Part shown: in pieces, positions 54,107 through 63,429 of the stretch
Layout of the letters: the number at the start of each line of letters is the position of its first letter
How positions within the stretch are numbered: position 1 is the first letter of the stretch
From: Eutreptiella sp. 'Long Island Sound 2002'
Taxonomy: Eukaryota; Euglenozoa; Euglenophyceae; Eutreptiales; Eutreptiaceae
DNA: 64,000 bases
Direction of reading: 5' to 3'
Assembly: GCA_964036045.1 (NCBI GenBank)
Contig: OZ038390.1
Coordinates: forward strand, 35,526,974-35,590,973
Position numbers and translations under genes: made by a program
Notes under the pieces: model-generated
Told to the model about the DNA's origin: nothing
What the model saw: only the letters and a program-made list of their open reading frames with translations
Database searches by the model: none

Positions 54107-55582
54107 TCAACATTGCGAGTCATTATTGCTGGAGATACATGTCGCATCGAGGGTTACGGACACCCTCGTGCCAATCTGCACCATGCCAAAGTCGGCATTG
54201 TCGTCCGTCACTTCCACCGGTGAGCCACTGCGCATGGTGTCAAGATTGCGGCGCAGTGTGGCTGCATCCATGCGGGCGATATCCAAAGATGTGACCATGC
54301 CGAGGAATACCTCCTCCTCATCGGCCACTACCAAGTGGTGTACCTTGTAGCGATGGATCATGGAAGCCGCTTGGTTGCGGCTAAAATCTGGTTTGATGGT
54401 CACAGGGGTGTCCATGATGGCACTCACTGGGCCCTGACCATCGTCTTGCCCCAGAATGCAACTGAGGATTACTGACGGTCGCGTGACGATGCCAACGGCT
54501 TTGGTATTGCATTGCATGACAACGGCCGCCGTGGATCTTTTTTCGAACAGACCCGCGGCCACCTGAGCCACGGGCATGGACGTGGCACAGACCAGTACGC
54601 GGTCTTTTGGAATCATGATATCTGTGGCTTGAGGGGCAAGGAGGGCAAGGCCAGACCCACTGTCGGAGGGTTCAGAGATGGGCGTGTCGACGATCGAACC
54701 TTCGGGCAGTAGCATGCTATAGTCAGAGCCCACCTGTTGTACACTACCCAAAAACTCGTTTTGACAATTTTGCTTCATCGTCCCGTAGTCCTCTCTGTCG
54801 TGGGCAGAGCGTTCGTGCGATACACTACAGGTTGACGCATTGGTGATGGAAACGTGCAGCAATTTGGCGTCCAGTCTTGCTATGTCATAAGACGTGACGA
54901 CTCCTAAGCATTGTCCGTCTTCTCCGGACACAACAAGACAATGGACGACTTTCTTATGCAGCAAATGCACTGCATCATCATGAGTCGAATCACAATCGAT
55001 GGTATGCAGGTCTTGCACCATGATGTCCTTGACGGGTGACTCTTTGCTCCTCCCTGCAATGATCACCTCCTGCAACACACAATTCAATGTCAGCAAGCCA
55101 ATCGCCACTCCACTCTGAACGACAAGGATTTTTGAAACCTCCTGGTGCTTCATGGTTGCGACAGCCTCTACAATGGTGGCATTGGGACCAGTGCTCGGAA
55201 CTTCACAGATGGGGGTCATATAGTTGCGAACAAGTAAACGTTGGCCCTTGCCCTTAGAAGCGTGAGATGGATTCAAAGCAAGAGCAACACCGTCAGCGGG
55301 TCTTTGGTTTCCCATTGACGTTCCCTTCATGCAATACGGAGACAAGTAATACACTAACTCGACCGGATTGCAATTAGGCAATGGTGGCATTGCGCAGGGT
55401 TGAGGCATTTTTCTCCTCCTCTTCGCAGCGATTTGCTTTCGAAAAGCGAACGCTGGTTCTTCATCGTTAGTTCTCTCGTCCTGGTCCTCGCTTTCGTTTT
55501 CTTTAGGATAGTAGCAACACACCGTGCAGCTCATGTACAAGATTGCCGCTGCCGCCGGTAGGAAAACGGGTAGAAAAGACAT
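54107..55582 (-). CDS. four-CBS-domain protein with N-terminal membrane anchor
   Basis: The 491-residue product has an N-terminal hydrophobic helix (3-24), an acidic then basic linker (KRRRK 54-58), and four CBS domains: about 117-175, 183-240, 318-376 and 384-441. Each has a xVxDIM or xxxYMTP start and a GxVT- or GLLT-type strand (GVVTSYDIARLDA at 227-239; GMVTSLDIARMDA at 428-440). CBS domains pair into Bateman modules that bind adenosine ligands and usually regulate a partner or attached enzyme. No catalytic domain is attached, so a regulatory or scaffold role is likely. Residues 241-317 form a linker, probably disordered. The frame is intronless and ends at TGA. Function unknown beyond ligand sensing. 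Confidence 0.85.
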   Translation of the reverse strand: MSFLPVFLPAAAAILYMSCTVCCYYPKENESEDQDERTNDEEPAFAFRKQIAAKRRRKMPQPCAMPPLPNCNPVELVYYLSPYCMKGTSMGNQRPADGVALALNPSHASKGKGQRLLVRNYMTPICEVPSTGPNATIVEAVATMKHQEVSKILVVQSGVAIGLLTLNCVLQEVIIAGRSKESPVKDIMVQDLHTIDCDSTHDDAVHLLHKKVVHCLVVSGEDGQCLGVVTSYDIARLDAKLLHVSITNASTCSVSHERSAHDREDYGTMKQNCQNEFLGSVQQVGSDYSMLLPEGSIVDTPISEPSDSGSGLALLAPQATDIMIPKDRVLVCATSMPVAQVAAGLFEKRSTAAVVMQCNTKAVGIVTRPSVILSCILGQDDGQGPVSAIMDTPVTIKPDFSRNQAASMIHRYKVHHLVVADEEEVFLGMVTSLDIARMDAATLRRNLDTMRSGSPVEVTDDNADFGMVQIGTRVSVTLDATCISSNNDSQC

Positions 55583-56030
55583 ACATCACCAGAAACAAAT
55601 TACTGGGAAAAACCGCATGCCCGTTGCACCCTACAAACACGGCCCTACCAATGCTATGTAATTCAAGAGTAGGCCCACGTCCACAGAAAAACACACCAAC
55701 ACTGTGTTGCTTGCTGAAAAAAGGAAGATGCTGCACCCTCGGTGACCCCTAACCCAAATAAAAGAGCTGCCGGTTGGGGGGAAGGGGGACTAGGCAGTCT
55801 GATCTGAAGCAGATCAGAGTCAACAAACCTCACCCCCCCCCTTCGGATCAGACGAGACCGATCATGGATCAGGGTCCCGCAACACCCCCCTCCTCCTCGG
55901 CCTGGGGCTACGTCGGCGGATCGCACACTTCAGCCCCCATGTCCACGAAGAACGCCACTTTCAACCCCAAACACAACCCAAGGGTAAGGGGTATGTGGGG
56001 TTAGGGGCTCAGGTTATGGTTATGGTTGTG
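55583..56030. other. 5' flank of CBS gene, no gene recognised
   Basis: A GATC(T)GA-rich imperfect palindrome lies at about 55798-55818 (GTCTGATCTGAAGCAGATCA). Nothing else seen. Confidence 0.4.
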
Positions 56031-56037
56031 GACATGG

Positions 56038-56450
56038 TCAGCACTGATCATCCGTCGGGCGTGCCGCTAGCTGCATCACCACGCCCGGACGGTACCGTAT
56101 GCCCACACCGCCGGGTTCTGTGTCCCACACACCCGCTCCATTATGGTCGAGCGGCGCGCCCCAGAGCGCGCACCATCCCATTTTGCGTGCCAACGCGGTC
56201 ATGGCTCTCTGTCCCGCTGCGGTGAGCCGTGTTTCTTGAAGACATACTATGTCGGCCTTGGAGGTCATCACTTGCCGCCAGTGTCGTCGAAGAGAGGTCA
56301 CATTCGCGAATTCCCCCCGGAGGGGACCCAGGGGCCATCGCCTTGTCCCGGGGCGCCCTCGTGGGCTGTGGGCGTATAGACACCCTCCTACCGGGCTGAG
56401 GGTCCGGATCCTGGGGCCTCCCCAGGGGGGGGGGGGGGTCTGCAGGTCAT
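56038..56450 (-). pseudogene. LINE ORF2 start: APE-type endonuclease N-terminus
   Basis: The minus-strand frame reads MTSKADIVCLQETRLTAAGQ, with a later AGVWDTEPGGVGI. KADIVCLQETRL is the Glu-containing active-site motif of apurinic-endonuclease-like domains of LINE ORF2. The frame ends near 56038 and no reverse transcriptase follows. The preceding WNVxG strand is expected near 56400 but lies in a shifted frame. Fragment of a broken LINE. Confidence 0.65.
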
Positions 56451-56685
56451 ACTACTTCGGCCATCCCAAAGTAGACGGGGGGCGTCGCTGGAGCACGTGC
56501 ACGCCGCCTGTCGTCCATGTCGTAGTCGCAACCAGCCAGAGCCATCCCGCAAGCGCCAGCCATAGTCAGCATCCGGGCCCTTCCCCAGTCGCGCGTCACA
56601 GCTCGCCTGCACCGTTCATGTCCTCGTCCCCGCTCGTCACCTCTTCGCTCTGCGGCGATCTCCACGGCTCCTGCTGTGCCAGTTG

Positions 56686-58363
56686 CTAGCTGGGGTCCTC
56701 CGCCTGCGGCCGGGGGCCACGCACTAGTTGTGTGCCGGGGCCCACATGCTTCCTTTGCCCTGCAGCCTGCTGGGTCACACACCTGACCCATATCTTCTGT
56801 CGCAGCCGCGCGTTGCTCTCCCGCAAGATAGATTGCTCCCAGTCCTCCGGTACCCCCTCCAGCGTGAGCGCGAAGGTGGAGCACTGAAGGCCAGACCGTG
56901 TGAGATGCTGGCAGTCTATTAGCCTCACATCCATGGACGGCCACACCCAGCGTACTTCCTGCTAGGCATAGGAGTCCGGATCGCAGGCATCTAGGCCAAA
57001 GCCAGGCCCATAGCCGTACACTCGAGCAAGTGTTTTGGGTTGCTTAACCTCTCTACCCAGCTCCGCTGCCAGCCGCCTGCGAATGTCGTTGCATACTGGC
57101 GCAGGGCCCCAGACTGAGACCCCAATCCTTCTTGGTCGATCTCCAGCGCGTAGCCCCGCAAACCAGGGGGCCTCCTGTAGGCGCGTCCATATGTCGGCCG
57201 TGGTCGTTCTGACTTCCGTCGGGAGATTCATCCACACAGTGGTCGTCGTCAGTGCCTCTGGGGCTGGTTTGCCCGCCCAGTACTCGACCCCCGGGCATCT
57301 GCCCGAGTGACGGACCGCAGACCGGACCTGTTCCATCTTCAGGTCCACGGCGACCTCCAGCGTGTCCCCCGGGCCACCTCTGACTGCCATGGGCGGCCTC
57401 TGCTTCAGCGGCGGATGGACTATCTCCTTCAAGTGGTCCCAGGCCACTCTGCACCCCCACCTGGTGGCATCCGCCTTCGTTCGGTTGGGAGGCAAGCCGT
57501 CGGTTACCTCCAGCTTGTCTAGTGAGCAATACAGGCGTGCCATCCCTGCAGTGCCTCCAGCGACCACCGCAGCTAGCGGCTGCGGCGCTTTGTCCTCTGG
57601 GGTTTCCTTCGTTGCCACACCGCTGGTCCCGGTTCGACAGGCTCCCACTGGCTGGACCTGCTGGTTGCCGTGACGGACAAGTGAGCACCCGTGAGAGCCA
57701 GCTCCTCCTTGCTCCATCCCACCGAGCGAAGCAGGGCATCAATCGCCGGCGCTGCTCCCGGGCGCCCCACATTCACGATCGCAGCCACTTCCTGCAAGTC
57801 CTTGTGAGCCATCAGCGCCTCAGAGGCCAGAGTCCATGCATCTTCCGTGGCTTTGCCCACCACAAGTAGTATCTTGAGCGTTGTGGGCCATTGCGTTGGC
57901 GTAGACGACGGCGCCAGCTGCGTCATACTCGTGTCTGCCAGATCGCGATGCCTGTACGGCCGTGCCGGCGGTACAGCGCCGTATCCTCCCTTTTCGGCCG
58001 TTCTCTGGAGCTCCTCCGCAACTGGAGAGGGATACCTGCAGCTTGATGCTCCTTCTTGGCGACCACCACAGTGTGCGCACGCCCTCTCCGTGTGGACGCT
58101 TGTACCGCCGACGCGTAGGTCTGCTCGGGCGGGGGCTGCGCCAGCTGAGTCCTATGCGTGGCGTCCCTCTTCTCCTCCTCGCGCGTGCGCCGCTCCTTCT
58201 GCCGCGCTCCCACTTCCTGCGGCTGCTGCGAGCCCCCGGCATTGCGCAGGGCCGCAATCCCCTTCCGCAGATCGTGTATAGTGCCCCGCAGCTCCTCGGT
58301 GGTGGCGAGCAGGGCGCTCTCGGTCGTTGCCGTGCCGGGCCTCGCCTTCGTTTTGGTGCGCAC
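56686..58363 (-). pseudogene. LINE ORF1 (gag-like), broken into frames
   Basis: Reading down the minus strand: 58363-57923 has a coiled-coil-like start (LLATTEELRGTIHDLRKGIA) and an Arg/Glu-rich stretch; 57926-57573 reads LKILLVVGKATEDAWTLASE; 57717-56962 reads RGGPGDTLEVAVDLKMEQVR and VWMNLPTEVRTTTADIWTRL; 56946-56686 reads LIDCQHLTRSGLQCSTFALT. Together this is one frameshifted ORF1-like polypeptide directly upstream of the endonuclease start on the same strand, the usual LINE order. No zinc knuckle is evident. GC-rich throughout. Confidence 0.55.
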
Positions 58364-58440
58364 GCTGGTCCACCTGACAGGGAGGAGAGCCCGCCAGCCA
58401 GGGTCGACCGCTTGTTGCTCCTAGACCCTGCCCAGCCAGG

Positions 58441-58515
58441 CTAAGGTACACCAGCCCAGGATCGAACCTGGGTCCCTCGGATGCGCATCCTGCGTTCTGC
58501 CACTGGGGTCACCAT
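58441..58515 (-). repeat. tRNA-like sequence at the 5' end of the LINE
   Basis: On the minus strand a TGACCCCAGTGGCAGA A-box-like word is followed by CCCAGGTTCGATCCTGGG, containing a B box (GGTTCGATCC) in a perfect 6-bp stem with a 6-nt loop. Loop length is one short of a standard T-loop, and no clean anticodon arm is seen. It sits about 80 bp before the first LINE ORF1 frame, same orientation, and might supply a pol III promoter or be an independent SINE. Confidence 0.5.
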
Positions 58516-58633
58516 CCCCATGCAGGGGGGTAGGAGGATTGGGCCTCAATGCATTGGGCTCTGACCGCGGTTCTCCCCGCGGCTTTCATTGCCTTCAGTC
58601 CGAACTTCCATCCACAACGTCCAAGGCTAAGTG

Positions 58634-58682
58634 TTTGCACTGCGTGCGCACTGCGTGCGCACTGCGTGCATAGTGCGCACGC
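58634..58682 (+). repeat. TTTGC plus 11-bp unit motif, three units
   Basis: TTTGC, then ACTGCGTGCGC twice and ACTGCGTGC, followed by ATAGTGCGCACGCAG, which is partly inverted. Confidence 0.85.
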
Positions 58683-58814
58683 AGAGGCTAGGATACTCAC
58701 CCAAGAATACCACTCATCTGTCCAGTAGCACGGCGAAGCAGCAAAGCCCAAATCAGAACAACAAAACTGCCTGCAGCTTGGTAATCCGGTGTCCTTAGAA
58801 CAAGGAAATCAGCC

Positions 58815-59000
58815 TTATAAAGTACAACTATGCAAAGGCATGCAAGATGCACACATGTTCAAGTGGCAAGTGCCACACTCGGATATATTTTGAAAGATCC
58901 ACCACCGTGAACATCCCGCTTTGTACTCGGCTACGTGGAAGCGAGGCAAAAATCTTTTTGCGGCGTTGGCGTACGAAATACAGTAGTTCCGCAGCAGACA
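58815..59000 (-). pseudogene. Cys-rich tail shared with the Harbinger-like relic
   Basis: The minus-strand frame ends SECGTCHLNMCASCMPLHSC, almost the same as the tail ending at 41032. The DNA match covers about 70 bp. Upstream frame words do not match, so this is a short relic. Confidence 0.5.
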
Positions 59001-59146
59001 CCCTGAAGTTGTATCACCACATACCAGGCTCAGGGTGCCCGTTTGACATTTGGCAACAAACGTGGGTGAGGCATGAACACATACAAGGACGCAACGCAAC
59101 GGAGTGCAACACATTGTTTACGTCGTACAACAATCCGATTGAAAGA

Positions 59147-59300
59147 AAGAAAGAAAGAAAGCCCCTTTTTGCCTCCTTCTCGAGCCGGGGAAAAGCTCGA
59201 GGCAGGGATCTCCAGACCCCTGATTGCCTCCTCCTCGAGCCGGGGTATGAAAGCTCGAGGCAGGGATCTTCAGATGCCGGTATCGGCGAATTGAACATAG
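59147..59300 (-). repeat. CTCGAGC-hairpin repeat, inverted partner of 15.14-15.29 kb
   Basis: GCCTCCTTCTCGAGCCGGGG, AAAGCTCGAGGCAGGGATCT and the second sub-unit follow the order expected for the reverse complement, preceded by GAAAGAAAGAAAG. Confidence 0.8.
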
Positions 59301-59432
59301 CAACATAGCAACAGAGGGAACAAAATCAAAACTCAAAACCTACGCCAGGGGTCACCATGATGCACCACACAACAAAGCGTGGATTCAAAGATTGTCCCGG
59401 TTTCCTCAATAGCACCGGACGGTTGGGGCCCA
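59301..59432 (-). repeat. 171-bp module, inverted copy
   Basis: GGGGTCACCATGATGCACCA, AAAGCGTGGATTCAAAGATT and TCAATAGCACCGGACGGTTG match the reverse complement of 14.78-14.95 kb almost exactly. Confidence 0.8.
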
Positions 59433-60560
59433 ATGATTTTTGGAAATGTCGCCCTTGTCTTGCCCTCAAGTATGCACGGATCTTCAGGTGGCGGTCTCGG
59501 CGAATTGGCTACACAGCCCCAGCAGACTCTGCCACAGGGAAGGGGCATTTACACAATTTACATTCCAAAATGGACAAGAATCTAGGAAATGGTTGACAAT
59601 TCAAATATGCCACGTCCTAAATGCTTGGGAGGCCAAAAAACCCTTGTATGGAACCAAAAACTTGTCAAAAGGGGCCAAAACTAGGGTTCGAGTATTGGCC
59701 GACATCCAAAACTTTGCACTGCGTGCGCACTGCGTGCATGGCATTCCCCAAGGCTCATTGTGTTATTGTTTGATCATGACCCTCCTCCTGGCTTGGCTGG
59801 GGCAAGATTGCAGTTTAGGATCTACTGGGTTTAGTGGCACCGAGGCTTGCACAGGTTAAGTGTCATTCCCTCCCAGATGTGATTTGCTTCCCAGATGTGC
59901 TGGCCCCATTCAGCCCATGTTGGTTGGGCATTGCCCAGTCGAACCCAGGCTTGGTCGTTACGTTTATAAACACAGTGGGTACCAGGGTTTGGTTGGGGGG
60001 TCATCAGGTTCGTACATACAACACACATGGGGGTGATTGGGCTTGCTAGGAGTCGCTCAGAGCAGTTTTTTCTAACCAACTGGGGACCTCCATTGCCATC
60101 AGCTGTGCCCTACTACAGAGTTACACACTGGGAACATTCCGTACTACAGGACAACGTTGAATATGTGCGCGATAAGGTTGCCGATCTCGCTGATTGAGGA
60201 CGGGGTGAGCCCCCTCCCCGTTCATAGAATTGGGGGTTGGGTGGGTATAGTGCGTAGAAATGGAGTGTTAGGGGAGTGCGTCACTAAACCCAGCCCACTC
60301 GGGTCCCCCGCCAGGGGGTCTGGTTGGGGGCACATAGTCCGGGGAAACCATTCCAGCATACAACAAACAGCGGGTGGTTGGGCTTGCTGGGAGTCTCTCA
60401 TAGCAGTTGTTTGTGTCACATTCCATACAGGCCTCTCACGCTGGCGTGTGGAATTCGTTTATCATAGAGCTTGGCTCCTGGATTTCCAGGAGGTCTCACC
60501 CTGACCCCCTCCCTAGGGGGTCTCATCCTGCACCCCTTCCTCCCACCCCACCATCGGTTC
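59433..60560. other. no gene recognised; one internal duplication
   Basis: 59600-59760 is the inverted partner of 40260-40440. Segments at about 59988-60062 and 60318-60410 share ACAACA(C/A)A(C/A)A, GGTTGGG/TGATTGGGCTTGCT and GAGTC(G/T)CTCA(G/T)AGCAG. No gene. Confidence 0.5.
59713..59740 (+). repeat. TTTGC plus 11-bp unit motif
   Basis: TTTGC, ACTGCGTGCGC, ACTGCGTGC, followed by ATGGCATTCCCC. Confidence 0.8.
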
Positions 60561-60571
60561 CTCGGGGGAAT

Positions 60572-60600
60572 CTTTGCACTGCACGCGCACTGTGCGCTAC
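60572..60600 (+). repeat. TTTGC plus 11-bp unit motif in MITE-like context
   Basis: Preceded by GGGGGAATC and followed by TACTTTTAGAC then GAGAGCCCCCAAG, which parallels the MITE copies (GGGGGAATG, TTTGC, units, CTAC, GAAGxCCCCCAAG). Confidence 0.7.
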
Positions 60601-61420
60601 TTTTAGACTATGTTCCCCACGGAGAGCCCCCAAGCACACCCCTTGGAAACGCCCTTAGAATTAGGTGACCCAAACTGCCCCAGCTCAAGAAAGTTGCAAA
60701 CTGGGGTACACAGTACCACTCTCGCTCCTTTAAGGGCAATCTTGGTCAACACCTTAGCAAGTTGGGACAATGGGGAGTTAGCATAGCACAACCCCATCGA
60801 TCTCCAGTAGAAGCGACAGGCGTTATTGAGGTATCGCGAACAGTAGAGCTGCATCATATGCTGCTCCTTACTCGCGAACAACTCCACCTGAACTTCATTC
60901 AGGTCTACCACCCCTGCATTCTCGCGGGTCCGCAACAAAGGGGGACAAATAAGAAGTCAAAACGTACGCTAGGGGTCACCATGATGCCCCTAGGGGCCCC
61001 TAGTATCTCAAAGTATGGGTCTCTAGTACCCCCCCCCCCTTGTCGTTCCCCACCCTAGGGAAGACGGTCCCCCACCACCTCCTGGGGGACGGTTGCCAAG
61101 TGACGGTCCCCCACCCCCCCCTGGGGGACCGCACCACCACCGTACATGCACGTTTGCAGGCACAGAAATTGCAGCAAAACCGAAAGCAATCAGCATAAGA
61201 TGCGTTCAAAGGGCTGCCAATGTACTAAGACCTACTCCTTGACCGGCTCGGTGTAAAACTTCTTGGTCCTGCTCCACTTCACCTTGAACTCTTGCACATG
61301 CTCTGCACTTTCCACTGAAATGCTTTTGGCAGCACTCTTGGGTGGTGGTTTTGCCTTCTTAGTAGGAGGCTTGGCAGGGGAATTTGGTAAAACCTAGTAC
61401 ACACTGTAGTAAAAAGCAGC
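60601..61420. repeat. mostly unassigned; hairpin-family and GGGGGAC repeats
   Basis: 60905-61030 is a partial inverted 171-bp module (CTAGGGGTCACCATGATGCC). 61032-61130 has CGGTCCCCCACC(A/C)CC(T/C)CCTGGGGGAC twice, with an inverted relative at 63345-63412. No gene. Confidence 0.55.
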
Positions 61421-61475
61421 TGACCGGAGTCTTTTTGGTTGGCGGTTCGAACCCGGGTTGGGTTAATATGGCGCC
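61400..61475 (+). repeat. tRNA-like sequence, left arm of an inverted pair
   Basis: AAAAGCAGCTGACCGGAGTC and then GGTTGGCGGTTCGAACCCGG with a B box GGTTCGAACCC. It is about 55 nt of tRNA-like sequence facing its partner. Confidence 0.45.
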
Positions 61476-61502
61476 GCCGCCGCCACCACCGCCAACAGTC
61501 AG

Positions 61503-61582
61503 CCAACCACGATTCGAACCGCCGACCGAAAACTTTGCGTCGGCTGCGTTACCATTCGACCGGCGGTTGTGTGATAGCGATG
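61503..61582 (-). repeat. tRNA-like sequence, right arm of an inverted pair
   Basis: On the minus strand: GCCGGTCGAATGGTAACGCA, then a possible anticodon arm, then GGTCGGCGGTTCGAATCGTG. Ends GCCGGTC and GGTTGGC can pair through wobble. It shares CGGCGGTTCGAA with the left arm. Confidence 0.5.
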
Positions 61583-63020
61583 AGCCTCCCCACTGCTTGG
61601 AGCCTTCTGAATTCCTGTTTGTGCTGCCCCTTGGGGCCAGGGCTTCGGTGCTGCGTTGGGCCTTGGAGCTGGCTTTGGCTTCGGCTTGGGTTCTGGGATG
61701 TTAAAATGCTTGGGACTCGAATTCTCATCAAAACTCAAAAAAAACTATTTGTGTACGCATTTTCTAGCTTGTGCCATCGGTATAAACGTGGTGGGGACCA
61801 ATGCTTGGTACCTCTTGCATCTTTGTGGTGGCTGTGGAGCTCACGCTGGCCACCTTTTGCAATTTTTTCATGGTTTTACACCATTTTTATTGTGGTGCTC
61901 AACATTTGTTTCCCATGCCTTTCTTTCTACATACAAGCACACAATAGCAAACACGAAGAAAACTGCAACTTTAGAAACAATGATGTTTGAAACTTATGAC
62001 CCCAGGCCTGGTTCAAAAAGTTTCAGCACCATATACTTTATGTGGCAGTCAATGAAGGTGACGAGCGTGGCCTGCATTGGATCGCAACATACCACTGGGT
62101 CCAGATGTGGCACTGATCAGGGAAGCATTGTGGAAACCAGGCACACAACAGAGCTGAAAGTGGTGGCCCCAGGCCTGCTTGAAAAAATTCAGCTCTGTGA
62201 AGTGCGCAATAATAATGTTTTCAAATAGACATGAATCCCATGCAACTGCAATTGGCTGAATGACAGAATGAATCACGGCACTTTGACCTGAGCGAAACAT
62301 GCTGAAATCTGTGGCCCCAGGCCTGCTTGAAAAAATTTCAGCACTGTGAACCTGGCTGGATCAATCTGCGTTGCGAAGCTCCCAGAAGTTGATCACTATG
62401 GCTGTCAAATGCTGCAGCAAAGCAGGGGCAGCTGGGTGGCACAATGCACTCCAGAAGAAATGAGCAGAAACAACCTGGCTGGATGCTCTGGCCAACATGG
62501 CCAAGTACTCGGCTTTACAAAATGCAGGCATGACCTACCAGACAATCTCAGTCTGCTCCATAGGGGACTTGGAACATTTTGAGAAATGAAAATCTGTATT
62601 GAAAACCAAACACATGACACCAAGGATGGTGCCCATCACATGCCATTGCACACTCAGGAAACTAGGCAAAAAAGGGCATTTGTGTGCGATTTGGTGAAAA
62701 AATCTCGGGGGGGGGATGTTTCTTCCTTTGAGAGGGGGTAGCTAGGGGGGCCATGTTTCTTCTTTCGAGACGGGGGGGGGGGCATTGGCATGGGGGGTCC
62801 ATTGGCATGGGGGGTCCATTGGCATTGGGGGGGGGGGGGGACTTTGTTGTCCTGCACACCTGAATAGCTGTCCTACATCCACCAGAACCATCAAAACCCC
62901 ATTACCCTGGAAAAAGAAGGTGATGTGGAAAATTTGACCGTGGAACCAGGGGGCGGTTCTTGCGCAAGGTGGTTCCTAGGCACGGGGGGGGGGGGTACCT
63001 AGTAAAAAAAATTTTTTGAA
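61583..63020. repeat. no gene; repeated CCCCAGGCCTG(C/G)TTGAAAAA words
   Basis: GGCCCCAGGCCTGCTTGAAA followed by TTCAGC(A/T)C(T/C) occurs near 61999, 62165 and 62311. Further 3' are G12-G14 tracts (62772-62830) with a triplicated CATTGGCATGGGGGGTC word. Confidence 0.6.
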
Positions 63021-63031
63021 AAAAACTTTTA

Positions 63032-63229
63032 CTAGATTTTACTACAGACCCGCTTGGCAGGCGCAAGCAGATTTTTGGGAACCCATTTCCCTTCGGGAAT
63101 GTCCCTTGTAAAATACAACTTGTTCCCAAAACTGTGTCCAACGACCTGTGCCAAAACAGGTTCCCCCGCAGAGCAGATGAACATCACATTTGTCCCAGGG
63201 AGAAACATGGCTGTGCTGTCAAGTTCCAT
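63032..63229 (-). pseudogene. short decayed frame with PGTNVMF motif
   Basis: The minus frame reads MFLPGTNVMFICSAGEPVLA, QVVGHSF and VPKNLLAPAKR. Similar PG-x-x-V ... VPA(T/Q)VVG segments occur at 52.5 kb (minus) and 24.9 kb (plus). Possibly a small beta-barrel from a mobile element; not identified. Confidence 0.3.
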
Positions 63230-63429
63230 TCAGCGAAAGTGAGCAAAATGTCCTGCCATGAGTACAAAGGATACAAGTGGCAGTACCCCACAACACAGTC
63301 ACCCACACAACAACACAATGAGCCGTAACGAAAAATTTTGGGTTGACCAAGTGACAGTCCCCCAGCCCCCCCCGGGGAACGACAAGGGGTGGGGAACGAC
63401 AAGGGGTCGTGAAGCAACGGATACTTAGC

